From contig JAJEKV010000038.1 of assembly GCA_021234155.1 (NCBI GenBank), positions 2,746,765 to 2,810,764 of the forward strand: a DNA stretch of 64,000 nucleotides, in the 5' to 3' direction. Of the stretch, positions 35,580 through 47,954 are shown in pieces. Below the pieces are notes generated by a model, which worked only from the letters and a program-made list of their open reading frames with translations, did not search any database and was not told where the DNA came from. A program made the translations under genes and the position numbers. This stretch comes from Isoetes taiwanensis (taxonomy: Eukaryota > Streptophyta > Lycopodiopsida > Isoetales > Isoetaceae). The first letter of the stretch is position 1; each line of letters opens with the position of its first letter.

Positions 35580-35789
35580 CCAGAAAACAGCGAGCTTGCT
35601 GAAGTCATGTGCTGGGAAATCTCTGATGATGACAATGCTGAGGGTGATGCTGCTGGAGATTATAGTTCTTCGAGCTCCTCAATTGACAATGAAGGTTCTG
35701 ACACAAGTACAAATGACGCTGAAGGCATTGATGAGTATGATGACGTTCCAGACCCAGTGCTTCTTTGTGGCCGTAAAATTCTTCTATAG
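35580..35789 (+). other. Acidic low-complexity open frame, possible gene fragment
   Basis: Read in the frame of the ATG at 35607, and continuing open a little upstream (N-S-E-L-A-E-V before the Met), this gives a short Asp/Ser/Glu-rich peptide. It contains a run of six Ser and an E-Y-D-D-V-P-D-P end, then a stop at 35789. Such tracts are common in nuclear proteins or transposase tails. No family can be named and it may be chance. Confidence 0.25.
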
Positions 35790-36300
35790 TCTTTTGTCCT
35801 TAAAGGCAACATCTTGTTGTCTCGTGTAATTTTTGTAAAGATGAAACCCTCAATAGGGGCAAGTTTTGTAAAGTAATCTCGTTATGCATAGGATCAATAC
35901 ATTTTTTAAACTCATTTTTCCTTAGGCTGATTGGTCTCCGTGGACGATAAAAAACATCCAATGCAATTTAATGAAATTCAATTTTCTACCACTGTTTATT
36001 GTTCTTTTCTTGGTTCTGATTTATTAAATTATTTGTTGTTTTTTTTTTTGCCTTTTTCATGTTTTGATGAAATATTTTCATTTTCTCATTTTTCTTAATA
36101 CCCAAAAATGGCATCTCTATTTTCATGAAATTAACTAACAGTTTGATTTTTTTTGCCAATTAATGCAATTAAAGGTCACTAATGCAATTGATCCGTCAAC
36201 TTCTTATCATTCATAAGGAAGTACACAAGTTCAAATCTTGTTGGTTTATGCAACCATTGGGTATAGGTCATAATAAATCTAGGTTTTTGGTGTAATTAAT

Positions 36301-37798
36301 TGTGACGCTCCCCGAACCTATACGATGCTCCCATCGTATAAATATGGGAAATTCCCCTCCCATGGCGACTCCATTACCACGAAAAGACCCTCTGTCTGAC
36401 TTAGATCACTTGTGATGGGCAAGTGTCCGGGTAAAGGACACAGAGACGTCTTCTATGGGAATCCTATATAGCAAAAGCGTACATACATGTTAACACCTGG
36501 CAACAATACAAAGAAATAATATACCACCGCGAAGGGTGGTCCACCCATCATCAAGACAACATCACATAATACAATACACGTATAAAATGCATCAAGAATG
36601 AAGGTTAGGCTCGGACTCCAAGGGGATCAATTAACAATCAGGGCCTCCGGATAATGACAGATGGAAGCATGGCAATGGCACTAGCTAATATAGAACAATG
36701 GCTAGGGTAGTCCACTCTATCTGCCCCTCCTGTGCACACTTTGCAGATAGGCTAGAACATGCTATGATGTGAGTGTAGTCTTCCAAAGACGTAATCTCAT
36801 GGATTCACCCTATGAGACTACTCTAGATTGCATCTCCACGGTCCGATGAGGCAGATCAGGGTTGAACCCCCTCCCAGAGCACAATGGTCCCATGGGTGGC
36901 TAGACGGGCATCCACGCATCCGTACCTAACTTACCCCCCTAAATCTATAGGTCGGCTCACCGCACCTAGCAAGCCCAGGGCGCCCCTATAGGCATGCATC
37001 TTGCGACCCAGGCATGGCAGACCGATACCCAGTCCACATGCAGTGATGACTATAAGCCTAGCACACCACAGGGACCCCAGTAGCCATGCTCAACAAAGCT
37101 CCATCTTCACTTCACCATTGTACCCATTATATGGTGCTCATTCTTGGCATAACATCCACGACCCGTGTGGGCTCTGGCACAAAGCCGCATTTATTGGGAT
37201 TTAAGGGGTTCTAGCTAGGAACATCTCTACTTCTATAAGCCTTTACGTCTCTACCCCCCTTAATCCCACAAGTACAAGAGGTGCAGTAGAAGGACTACTA
37301 TAACTCATAAATCCATCCATAACTTCAAATAAAACATCAATAAGAGATTAATCATCTATCTAAACAACCAAGGGTTAATCTCTATCTAGAATCTCAAGCT
37401 AACTAAGCCTACTAACCGATATCTGAGCTAGATCTCCCGTCCCTCATGTTCTCCATGCTCTGCTGGTTGAAAGGCTCCTCCTCCTTCATCAACTGCCTCC
37501 AAATTGAATTGGGGCAAATGGGGGAGCCCCAATTGATTAGGCCAGAATTAGCAAGTTCTCTTAGGCCAATCGGTTTGGCCCAAGTGGCATTTGCTTAGTT
37601 ATTTAATTACTAATTAGTTAATATAATTAGTTGTTAATTAACTATCTTGGATACTTAGCTTATTTAATTAAATGGCAAATTAACATAGCGAACTTTAACC
37701 CTTTTAGCTTATCCAATAATGAACAATGTCCCATTTCGTACCCATAGTGTCGTGTCATGTATTTATATGTATAGCGTATAAATATGTGGAACGTCAGA
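36301..37798 (-). repeat. 3' LTR of the 10.2-kb element
   Basis: It aligns throughout with 45016-46508. Several differences are CG versus CA/TG (for example 36305 and 36335), as expected from decay of methylated cytosines. Its last dinucleotide is GA instead of CA, and it carries a small extra segment near 37765-37785. Confidence 0.9.
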
Positions 37799-37811
37799 TT
37801 CTCCCCACCTT
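37799..37811 (-). promoter_or_regulatory. Polypurine tract
   Basis: ttctccccacctt on the + strand reads as a purine run on the element strand, directly inside the 3' LTR. Confidence 0.75.
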
Positions 37812-40138
37812 AAACGGGATGCTGTACTCAGCATCAAGACTATTCTTGCTCTTGGGCAACACATTACATGCTGGATGCAAGTCTCCCCTCCTTAAAGAGG
37901 TAACGTGAGATTATAAATTGCACAGAAGTTGCCATGTTCAAAGTGATCTATTTTGAAATGACTTGGAATGTGCAATTCATAAGTCTGAGAGGATTCAAGT
38001 CATGCAGAATGCGACATACGGATTCATGGAAACGATCTCACTGTGAGACGAATATGGAATGGAACATTAAAAGGCATGAGGCCAGTGGGCGCAGGACATA
38101 TATCCGGTGTACGGATACTTTGAAGCTGATATGGGTTGCGTAATGACCTTTTTAAATATAGCGAAATATGTAGGATTTAATTGACTGACTCGTACTCGTA
38201 TAAAAGTTCGAGACTAATTTAAGTGGTTGAGTTATAAAACTGCAGGAAACAAGGTAGATTATGTAAAACAATAATACCTTGGTGGTTCAAGCTATCTTGG
38301 ACTAAACATGGCCTAAGGAAAATTAACCGATTGACATGGTAGGTAATGTAGCTCCATGTAGGTCACTAGTGGCAATTATATGCCTACTCTTAGGAAGGTA
38401 TATTGACAAGCGCAAACGGTTTACATATAGATATAGTGAGGTAGGAGTGCAGTGATGCGACATGCGATAGCGTAAAATCTATAGTGAGGTAGGAGTCTGT
38501 AGTACGACATACGCATAGCAAGCTGAACAAGGTAGAGTTTCTCTAGGGTTGATGACTAAGCAGAACATCAAATATCCCGTTAGTACATAAATAATTGTGT
38601 AGAAGTGCTGAAGGAGTGGGAATGTAGCCGTAATTTGCATCCATACTCGAGGAAAATGGCCATCATGGTATCTGTAATCTCATTGAATCACTGGAATTCT
38701 ACTTAATAATTACGAGAATTCAGTTGCCATTTGGCATGTATATTGCCATTCAACATGGACGGATACTGGATATAGCACCTTGTAGTTGAGGGAGAAGTGG
38801 CTTATGATTAAACGTATCAAGGTACAAATTGAAGTTTAATTATCCACCATAGGAAAAGGATATCAGTTTAGAAGTGAAAGTTTCTAACAATGGTGGTGAA
38901 GGTATAAAGTGTTGATCCTATATTTTATATCATTTGCTACTTGAATCGAGACGTGATTCCTGGGAAACTAAGAGATTAATGGCATCTAAGGGCGTGGATC
39001 CATAAGGTATAGATCATAAAATTGTGCATAATTTGCGTTCCATATGCAGGTTTAAGTTCCTAAGGTGTGCAACATGGATGTAATGTTATGCATGAGTAAG
39101 ATTAGAACGTAGTAGCCTACCAAAATGGGAATGAATTTGAATTCATGTCCATTCTGGCGAGATGCCAATAGCATGGGACGTAGTGTCCACACAAGGTCAG
39201 GAGAATTGAGGTGAAAATGGGCGGCAAACTAATTATGCCTATGCTTCAGTGAAGCCAATATACGGCAGTTGGAAGATCTCTGGATAATAACTAGCATTGC
39301 AAGTAGCTGCTACTAAGTCATGGACATGGAATGTGTTGGGACAAGTGTCATTATCTTCTATCCTTTATTTACGTAGTATGGTGTGGTCGATGAAGGAAAT
39401 ATCTCTGAGGACAAGAAGTAAATCTTGTTATGCTGTTCTAATGATTTCAATTGATTGTATGAAATCACTAAGCATGAATAAAGGAAAGGAAAGATGGCAA
39501 GAACCCTTAGATTTCATTTTGAAATTCACCACTAGAGTTTGGTGGGCCCCCCAACTAGAGTTTGCCTATGAGAATTAGTCGTAGACTCCAAGAATTGTGG
39601 TGTTGAAACCACAACAGATATATAACACAAGATCAATGACTTGTGAAAATACTTTTGAGGTAATAAGAAGTTGAGCTTCTGGTGGATAACATCGTTCACT
39701 ATATTGTTATACGGGAGCAGTTTATAATTACAGGCTATGACACGGGTATACATGGAAAAAAACATGTATAGACATGTAGGTAATGAGGATTGTATAATAT
39801 GGCCGACAACTATGAGCATAGCTATGTGGCTATGTCACACAATCACATATGACTCTAGCATCAAGAATGGCTCGCACATGTTAGTATATCACATAATAAA
39901 AGGTAACAGTCGTGAATGTTGAAAAGATCTGGTCGTATCAAATACTGCGTCAGTGATGATATCACGGATGTCGACTGTGACATTCGGATGTATGCCATAC
40001 TAGAAGATAGCAAGATATTCGTGCAAGGCGAGTGGAGTATTACCTGACAAGGTTTAAAGAATGAGCATAATAATACGCCTATATATGAACATATTGGGTT
40101 AGGTGTGCTCTACTAGAGATAAGCATTCAAGTTATCCC
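37812..40138 (-). other. Interior of the 10.2-kb element, no coding seen
   Basis: No gene is recognisable on either strand. Near 38430-38510 the phrase 'tagtgaggtaggagt' occurs twice about 47 bp apart. Frames at 39297-39819 are short and overlap each other. Confidence 0.45.
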
Positions 40139-43100
40139 AATGGTTGGAGTTGACTATCTTCAGTAGGTACAATGTACTAAGGGACATGAAAAGAGTTTAA
40201 GTCAGGAAAAATATCCAGAATAAGTCTAGCATATACGGTGATGCTACATTCAAAAAGATCCTAGGGATGGTTATAACAGAATTGAAATAGCAGTTTATTG
40301 ACATGCTAAAGTACCATAAAACACTAAAGGAATGGTTGAAGTACCTGGGGACCCTATCAAAATGTAAGCAGCATATACAATTCCAATATAGAGTTGGCCA
40401 CTGTCCATTTGGGAAGCCGATGGCTCAGCCACATCGTAATTACAGATAGGAAATGGGTTTTGTTTTAAGGAACTAGCAAGGTTGACACTTAACTTAATGT
40501 AATACGTATCATGAATACTTACGATATAGAATTTGATGGGGTAATCTATGCAGTGACATGGTGTGAGAGAGACATAACCGAAGTCCAAACTTACCAAGAA
40601 GGGTTTGAGTATGCGCCGGAATGTGCGGTTAACAATGGATCGATTTGCATGGCAAGGTAGGATGTTGTAGTTGGCACTTAAAAATAATTTGTCCCCGCAA
40701 CGTAATGAAGGTCAAGATGATGGGGTTGAATATACAATAGTACAATTCCCGGCTGGGTGGCGAATAGCACTTACCTGCTAAAAGCTCAAATGTGTCTCGC
40801 ATAGACACTGAAGGCTAGGTCTCAAACATGGTCCTTGCTTCAGGCAGAGTTGAACCCAATGGGTTATGCGGAGTTGTAAGTTAGAACATGTAGGGTTAGA
40901 ACATTGATACAAGCCGGGGTATTAGGAAAATAACCGTTCCGGCTATATCAGACTTGGGTATTTAGGTAGAATTACAAAACACAAGCGCGCATCGCTCGAT
41001 AACTCGGGTAACTTATGATTCTTACAAAGGCTCACTCACTAACTTAGGCATGTATGCCAAGTCACTTGTAATGCCACAACAACGGCATGACATCATGATA
41101 GAACAACCCAATGACTAATAGTTTTAAGGTCTATGACGATGTTATATCATAACCCCCCATGTGTGGGTTAAAAGGCATGGAAAATTTAACGCATAGCTGT
41201 AACCGTAGAGCATAGATATTTATATCAGATGGCTTAGAGGCCAACAAGAGGGTTAAAGAATATCTAAAGGAGTAAATGGATTGGTGACCCTACGGAATAA
41301 GGCTCAGAATCAAAGGGTGAATTGTATACGCTGTATCACGGCACAGGCGATGAGCGGGATAACGAAAATTGACTATGGACTTAGGAAACATATTGAAGAA
41401 GGAAAGGAATTGAGGACCCCCTGTTCATTATATTTAGCTGGATGGGAAGGTTATTAATTTCACAACTTTTGGATGAGTGACATGACCTGAGGGGTGGTCT
41501 TTCCTAGCAGGCAAGGATAGCTTTCCGGCTTGAAAGGCAGTAAGGGCTGGAAAGCCCTATAAAGGTTTGGTACGTGGCTAAGGAAAGAAGACTTTCAATC
41601 CCTGGAACAACATGATGGACAATAATTTCACCAAGAACCTTTGAGAGGTCCTTGAGTGCTACTGTCCTTTGGGATATTCATATAATCCCTTGGGATATGT
41701 AAGTTCATTTATAAAACTTAATGACGCTTAGGCACTAAAGTAATGGTTGGAGTTGACTATCTTCAGTAGGTACAATGTACTAAGGGACATAAAAAGAGTT
41801 TAAGTCAGGAAAAGTAGCCAGAATAAGTCTAGCATATATGGTGATGCTATATTAAAAAGATCCTAGGGATGGTTACAACAGAATTGAAATAGCAGTTTAT
41901 TGACATGCTAAAGTACCATAAAACACTAAAGGAATGGTTGAAGTACACGGGGACCCTATCAAAATGTAAGGAGCATATACAATTCCAATATAGAGTTGGC
42001 CACTGTCCATTTGGAAAGCCGATGTCTCAGCCACATCCTAATTACAGATAGAAAATGGGTTTTATTTCAAGGAACTAGCAAGGTTGACACTTTAAGTAAC
42101 TTAATGTAATACGTATCATGAATACCGATATAGAATTTGATGAGGTAATCTATGCAGTAACACGGTGTGAGAGAGACATAACCGATGTCCAAACTTACCA
42201 GTGAAGGGTTTGGAGTACGTCTGGAATGTGCAGACAACAGCGGATCAGCTGCATGGCAAGGTAGGATGTTGTAGTTGGCACTTAAAATAATTGTCAACGG
42301 GTAACAGAATGAAGGTCAAGATGATGGTTTGAATATACAATAGTACAATTCCTGGCTGGGTGGTCAATAGCTCTTACCTGCTAAAAGCTCAAATGTGTCT
42401 CGCATAGACACCGAAGGCTAGATCTCGAACATGGTCCTTGCTTGGATCAGGCAGAGTTTGAACCCAATGGGTTATGCAGAGTTGTAAGTTAGAACATGTA
42501 GGGTTAGAACATCGATACAAGCCGGGGTAGTAGGAAAATAACCGCTCGGGCTATATCAGACTTGGTTATTTAGGTAGAATTACAAAACACAAGACAGACA
42601 CCCTGATAACTCTGGGTAACTTATGATTCTTACGAAGGCTCAATCACTAACTTAGGGCATGTATGCCAAGTCACTTATAATGCCACAACAACGGCATAAC
42701 ATCATGATAGAACAACCCAATGACTAATAGTTTTAAGATCTATGACGATGTTATATCATAACCCCCAATGTGTGGGTTAAAAAGCAGGAAAAATTTAACG
42801 CATAGCTGTAACCGTAGAGCATAGATATTTATATCAGACGGCTTAGAGGCCAACAAGAGGGTTAAAGAATATCTAAAGGAGTAAATGGATTGGTGACCCT
42901 ACGGAATAAGGCTCAGAATCAAAGGGTGAATAGTATACGCTATATCACGTGCACAGACGGTGAGCGGGATAACGAAAATCGACCATGGACTTAGGAAACA
43001 TATTGAAGAAGGAAAGGAATAAAGGACCCCCTGTTCATTATATTTAGCTGGATGGGAAGGTTATTAACTTCACAAATTTTGGATGAGTGACATGACCTGA

Positions 43101-43351
43101 GGGGTGGTCTTTCCTAGCAGGCAAGGATAGCTTTCCGACTTGAAAGGTAGTAAGGGCTGGAAAGCCCTATAAAGGTTTGGTATGTTGCTTAGGGAAGAAG
43201 ACTTTCAATCCCTAGGATAACACTGTGGACAATAATTTCACCAAGAACCTTTGAGAGGTCCTTGAGTGCCACTGTCCTTTGTGATATTCGTATAATCCCT
43301 TGGGATATGTAAGTTCATTTATAAAACTTAATGATGCTTAGGCACCAAAGT
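40139..43351. repeat. 1.6-kb direct tandem duplication inside the element
   Basis: The phrase aatggttggagttgactatc begins the unit at 40139 and at 41742 (period 1603). The phrase aatggttgg recurs at 43352 after another 1610 bp, where the similarity stops. Over the first ~250 bp I count roughly a dozen differences, about 5 percent. That is fewer than between the two LTRs by eye. No coding sequence is apparent in the unit. Confidence 0.9.
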
Positions 43352-44225
43352 AATGGTTGGAAACACTTTGCCCCAATCATTCTAGATACCCTAGAAGGAG
43401 GTGACTAGTCAACAATGGCTGGATGCCATCAGACTTCACAGTAGAACAACTCCCAAAAGAGGGTTGGCCACCACCAATTTTACAGGCGTGTGGTGCAGCC
43501 AAATAATCATTGCCATATAGGCGGTGAAGTTTGGCACAAAATAATACTAAAGTTTATGCTCTAGATAAGTTCGAGTAGTGTTGACAGTGTTGTGGGGGTT
43601 TCGACATAAGCAGCCAGTATGTCCCATACAATATGTACCGTGATCTGGGGGAATGGTCTATAAAAGGAGCATGACCATTGAGAAGAAGTATTGAATGGTT
43701 AAAGGAAATCCAAACCGTTGGCCTAGAGGGGTGCTGCATGGCAGTCCCTAGTTGGTTGGGCCAAGAGAGATCCATTCTCTGGGAAGTGAGACGAGTCAAG
43801 ACTTGGACACTACAGAAAAGGTTTACCTATGGTTGTCTCTATGAATTTTACTTAACCCCAGCATGTAAAGTCGAATAAAGTATAATGTATAGCACATGAA
43901 TGTAATATAGATTAAATCATGGCAGGGCTGAAAGAAATTTGCAACCCAATGTTTATCAGAGAGGATAGTGGATTAGGATCCAACTTCGAAGTTTCTATCT
44001 CGCTTGGAGGAGTTCCCTTCCATCGCTCATCGTCAAAGTTTGATGATATTGTCACGGAGCCCATGTCCGAATGACAATAATAATAATCGTTAGGGTGATT
44101 GCACCTTGCCATAGTTGCACAAGCCCGGCGGGTTTGTTGCCACCACAACATTGGTTTAAGGAAGAGCGATCGCTAGACATGAGTCTTCCATTTTAAATAG
44201 AAAATAGAAACTACTATATCCAGTG
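43352..44225 (-). other. Interior of the 10.2-kb element
   Basis: No recognisable gene. Minus frames at 43554-43799 and 43912-44151 are short and lack motifs. Confidence 0.4.
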
Positions 44226-44227
44226 AA

Positions 44228-44470
44228 GGGGAGCTTACTGTGTTGGTAAAGGGTTTGGCTTTGTGGTAGGTGGTCAAGGATTCGAGTCCCCACAATAGAC
44301 TTCTTAAGGAAGTTGGCTGCTCTAGGGAAAACAGAGTATTAGATGAGATAAGAAGTGTACAAAACATATATATTATGCTCAAGGAAGCTTGGCATGGTGG
44401 TAAGCACCTAGATTTGAAGTTGGAAGGCCACGGATTCAAGTCTCTGAAGTTCGGTTATGTGGCGCATATA
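44228..44470 (+). mobile_element. Two tandem tRNA-like SINE heads
   Basis: The first head has an A-box-like agcttactgtgttgg at 44232-44246 and a B box ggattcgagtccc at 44278-44290. The second has agcttggcatggtgg at 44386-44400 and ggattcaagtctc at 44432-44444. In both the A-to-B start distance is exactly 46 bases, and the heads lie 154 bp apart. This is RNA polymerase III promoter architecture, as in tRNA-derived SINEs. A poly-A or other tail was not defined. Confidence 0.6.
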
Positions 44471-44477
44471 GAGGGAT

Positions 44478-44700
44478 GTGTCGGGGGTTTTTGCCCTTTA
44501 AAATCCAATTCTAGATCTCTTTTTCCCTCCTTACGCCACTTCAAGAAAAACTCTAGTTTCTTTTTTCGTACAAAATTTTTCTACATGGCGTTTATATATG
44601 AACGCGTATAAAATGGCGTCTGGGTGCTTTTTGCCCCTTAAAATCGAATTCTAAAGTTGTTTTTCCCTGTTCACTCCACTTTTGCAAATCTTTCATCTGG
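44478..44700. repeat. Direct duplication with 140-bp period
   Basis: The phrase 'tttttgccc(t/c)(t/c)taaaatc' plus 'aattcta' and 'tttttccct' appears from about 44479 and again from about 44620. It directly follows the SINE-like heads and may be part of the same inserted unit. Confidence 0.6.
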
Positions 44701-45000
44701 AGCATCTCCCAATGGGTTTTTTTGGAAGCCCCAGAAGCTAATTCAAGTGTTCACCTTTAATGGTGCAACAATCGCCTTCATTCGAGCTTCCTACAAAAAG
44801 TTATGGCCTCCCGGCCAAAACTCAACACACTCTCTCCTTTCTCCTTTTCTCTTTCCAGTTACCCCTCTTTTCACCTAAAGAATCTATTTGGGCATACTAT
44901 ATAGAACTTAGGAGAATTCTTTATGTTAGTACTCCCTACTAACTATTTGACCTAACGAGTTTGGACATGCTCAATGCTCTGATCCGGACTACCAAGATCA

Positions 45001-45014
45001 TGGCTCTGATACCA
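45001..45014 (-). promoter_or_regulatory. Primer binding site of the 10.2-kb element (initiator tRNA-Met)
   Basis: tggctctgatacca on the + strand is the exact reverse complement of the standard tRNA-Met primer site. It is one base from the LTR at 45016. Confidence 0.9.
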
Positions 45015-45015
45015 T

Positions 45016-46508
45016 TGTGATGCTCCCCGGACCTATACGATGCTCCCATCATATAAATATGGGAAATTCCCCTCCCATGGCTTACTTCGCACTACCGGAA
45101 AAGGCCCTCCATCCCACCGCACCACTTGTGATGGGCAAGTGTCCGGGTGAAGGACACAGAGGTATCATTCATCCCACACCGTCTATGGAAATCCTATATA
45201 GCGAAAGCATACATACATGTTAGCACCTGGCAACAATAAAAACAAATTATATACCACCATGAAGGGTAGTCCAACCATCATCAAGACAATATCATACCAA
45301 TATGCGTACAAAATGCATCAAGAATGAAGGTTCTACCCCAGGCTCGGACTTCGACAGGGTCAATTGATAGTTAGGGCCTCCAGATAACGACAGACGAAAT
45401 CATGGCAATGGCGTTGGCTGGCATAGAACAATGGCTAGAGTAGTTCACTCCATCCGCCCCTCTTGTGCACACTTTTGAGCTGGGCTAGAATATGCTATGG
45501 TCTGAATATAGCCTTTCAGAGACGTAATCTCATGTCATTCACCCTATGAGACTACTCCAGGTTGCATCTCCCGGATCCGATGAGGCAGGTCACGGATGAA
45601 TCCCCTCCCAGAGCACAATGGTTCCGTGGATGGCTAGAGGATCGTGGCACCACTGGCACCCACGCATCCCCGAATCTATAGGTCAGCTCACTCCACCTAG
45701 TGAGCCCAGGGCATCCCTATAGGCATGTATCCTGCGACCGAGGGGGTGTCAGACGCATACACGGTCCACATGCAGTGACCGACTATAAGCCTAGCAAACT
45801 ATAGGGGAATAGCCACGCTCAGCAAGGGCCCACCTCTACTTCACCATTGTACCTGTTATATGGTGCTCATTCTTGGCATAGCATCAACAGGCAGGTGGGC
45901 TCTTGTGCACAGGCCACATTTATTGGGATTTAAGGGATTCTAGCTAGGAGCATCTCTACTTCTATATAGCCTTTAGGTCTCTACCCCCTGTAGTCCCACA
46001 AGTACAAGAAGTGCAGCAGAAGAACTACTATAATTCATAAATCCATCCATAACTTCAAATAGAAGATCAATAAGAGATTAATCATCCATCTAAACAACCA
46101 AGGGTTAATCTCTACCTAGAATCTCATGCTAACTAGCCTACTAATTGGTATCTGAGCTAGATCTCCCATCTCTTAGGTTCTTCTTGCTCTGCTGGTTGAA
46201 TAGGCTCCTTCTCCTCCTTTTCCAACTGCCCCCAACTTGACTTGGGGCAATCCCCAATTTGTTTAAGCCAAAAATAGCAAGTTCTCTTGGGCCAATCGAT
46301 TTGGCCCAAGTGGCATTTGCTTAGTTAATTAGTTACTAATTAGTTAATATAGTTAGTTATTAATTAACTATCTTGGATATTTTGCTTATTTAATTAAATG
46401 GCAAATTAACATAGCTAACTTTAACCATTTTGGCTTATCTAATAATGGCCAATGTCCCATTTCGTACCCATGGTGAGGTGTCATGTATTTGTAATGTGGA
46501 GCGTCACA
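45016..46508 (-). repeat. 5' LTR of the 10.2-kb element
   Basis: TGTGA...TCACA ends are intact. A TATA-like 'tataaatatggg' (45051-45062) is conserved in both LTRs, but it lies near what would be the 3' end in element orientation, so its role is unclear. Confidence 0.9.
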
Positions 46509-46639
46509 TTTATACACTTGGCATTTCAAATTTAGGGTTCTGATCCCGAGGGTGGAGATTTAATTCCACGTGTGATATTTTAGATTTGTCCAATTCCGAA
46601 GGGCTAGACTCACGAGATAATACAAGACTAGGCAGTACT

Positions 46640-47110
46640 GATAGTTGTTATAAGGGATTAGGAAACAACTAAACATGCATTCACAATCAAGCACAACCTA
46701 ATAGTCATGTTCTGGGATAGAGAATTTTCTAAAGCTAATATAAGGTATTAGGAAACATCGACTAGACACCCATTCACAACCTGAGCACAACTTAATACTC
46801 ATGTTGCCAAGTAGAGAATCTTATAACACTAATATAAGAGATTAGAAAACATTGATTAAACATCCATTCACAAGGAGAGCAAAACGTAATAGTCGTGTTG
46901 TCAACAAGAGAATCCTCTAAAGCTATTATAAGGGATCATTAGGATCACAACGGGAGCACAACCCCCTTGTCGAGCACAAAATCTTCTAAAACTATTATAA
47001 GGGTGCTAAAACTATTATAAAGGATGTCGAGCACAAAATCTAAAACTATTATAAAGGTGCTAAAACTATTATAGGGATTAGGAAACGATGACTAAACATC
47101 CACCCAACTA
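46640..47110. repeat. Minisatellite of ~92-bp units with degenerate short units
   Basis: Units starting at the 'taagggatta'-type phrase occur at about 46651, 46741, 46835 and 46929 (spacing 90, 94, 94). They share 'aaacat', 'cccattcacaa', 'gagcacaac' and 'taatagtcatgtt'-type strings. From 46970 the array breaks into copies of 'ctaaaactattata'. It sits directly beside the LTR end at 46508. Confidence 0.75.
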
Positions 47111-47124
47111 AAACACAAAATTAA

Positions 47125-47240
47125 CTGTCAAGCAGACTCTGCTAGCATTTTGAACATGTAAGCTTTAAAATTGCCATGTCGCCTGTCAAGCAGACTCTAC
47201 TAGCATTTTGAACATATAAGCTTTAGAATTGCCATGTCGC
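47125..47240. repeat. 58-bp tandem duplication
   Basis: ctgtcaagcagactct(g/a)ctagc... occurs at 47125 and 47183 with only a few differences, both copies ending gccatgtcgc. Confidence 0.85.
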
Positions 47241-47337
<97 letters not shown>

Positions 47338-47352
47338 GTAGGTAGGTAGGTA
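47241..47352. repeat. (GATA)n microsatellite with (GGTA)n tail
   Basis: About 24 uninterrupted GATA units (47241-47336) pass into about four GGTA units. The minus-strand Tyr-Leu-Ser-Ile peptide is only a translation of this repeat. Confidence 0.95.
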
Positions 47353-47954
47353 GATTTATTTGATTATTCTTCAGGTCCATGGGACACAACACACCATGCT
47401 ATTTCCTTTCTTTTCGGTAGCAGTTAATTGCTCAATACACAATTGTTGTAACCTGGCCCTGAATAAGATGCAGTTACATCTACATGATATACATGGTGAT
47501 CAAATAGCAGCATATGAGAAACATGGTTCGAAAATAGGGGAGTTGCTGCCCTAAATATCCACCCACTTCTGTTAAATTCCAGTCATTCTAAAAAAAATTC
47601 CGCCAAGGGCAAGAAAAACAAAAATTTTGGGCACAATACACTAGAAAATGCACTCGCGTATATTTTGTCTGGTACCCTCAAATACCAAGCACACACTTTT
47701 ACTCCTGATGAGAAAGTGGACTCTCTCACATTGCCAGCTATCCTCCTCAATAACAAGAGAGAAAAAGAGGTTGCCAACCATTTATGGCTTTTAAGTCAAA
47801 TCCAAACGTGCTCTCACAATGGAACAACTTTAATATTAATAATCAACGGAATCAAATATAAACAACAACAATACCTAAGGAATGAATAAGCTATGAATCA
47901 ATCAAGTACAAAATAAGGAGGCTTAAATCCAGATCCATAGGAAGAATGGAGTCT
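47353..47954. other. Intergenic DNA downstream of the lipid-transfer gene
   Basis: The only feature found is the dispersed repeat at 47590-47745, an inverted copy of 13010-13155. The rest is AT-rich, including the probable 3' UTR of the minus-strand gene. Confidence 0.5.
47590..47745 (-). repeat. Dispersed repeat, inverted copy of 13010-13155
   Basis: On the minus strand it shows 'ggtatttgagg', 'gtgcattttctagtgtatt', 'aaatttttgtttttcttgcc' and a final 'ggcggaa' in the same order as the 13-kb copy. Confidence 0.55.

Larger units (their letters stand above)
34836..36300. other. 3' flank of the BAHD gene and intergenic DNA
   Basis: Probable 3' UTR sequence follows the stop (34836 to about 35000). 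A CCCT-repeat lies at 35251-35277. The interval 35870-36300 is AT-rich, with no gene seen, and runs up to the LTR at 36301. Confidence 0.5.
36301..46508 (-). mobile_element. Large LTR retrotransposon without recognisable coding (LARD-like)
   Basis: Two direct copies of about 1.5 kb (36301-37798 and 45016-46508) begin TGTGA(C/T)GCTCC. The right copy ends GGAGCGTCACA, giving an 11-bp terminal inverted repeat with the left copy's start. The reverse complement of tggtatcagagcca lies at 45001-45014, one base inside the right LTR, and ttctccccacctt (37799-37811, a polypurine tract on the minus strand) lies just inside the left LTR. Both place the element on the minus strand. The 7.2-kb interior has no frame above about 115 codons and no gag-pol motif I recognise. 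Flanks ttaat and tttat match at four of five positions. It may be a non-autonomous large retrotransposon derivative, or an old element with eroded genes. Confidence 0.85.

Noticed and set aside
47241-47352. Regular repeat considered as a CRISPR array
   Set aside because: It is a four-base microsatellite without spacers, in a plant genome.
47186-47392. Minus-strand frame rich in Leu-Ser-Ile-Tyr
   Set aside because: It is only the translation of the GATA microsatellite.
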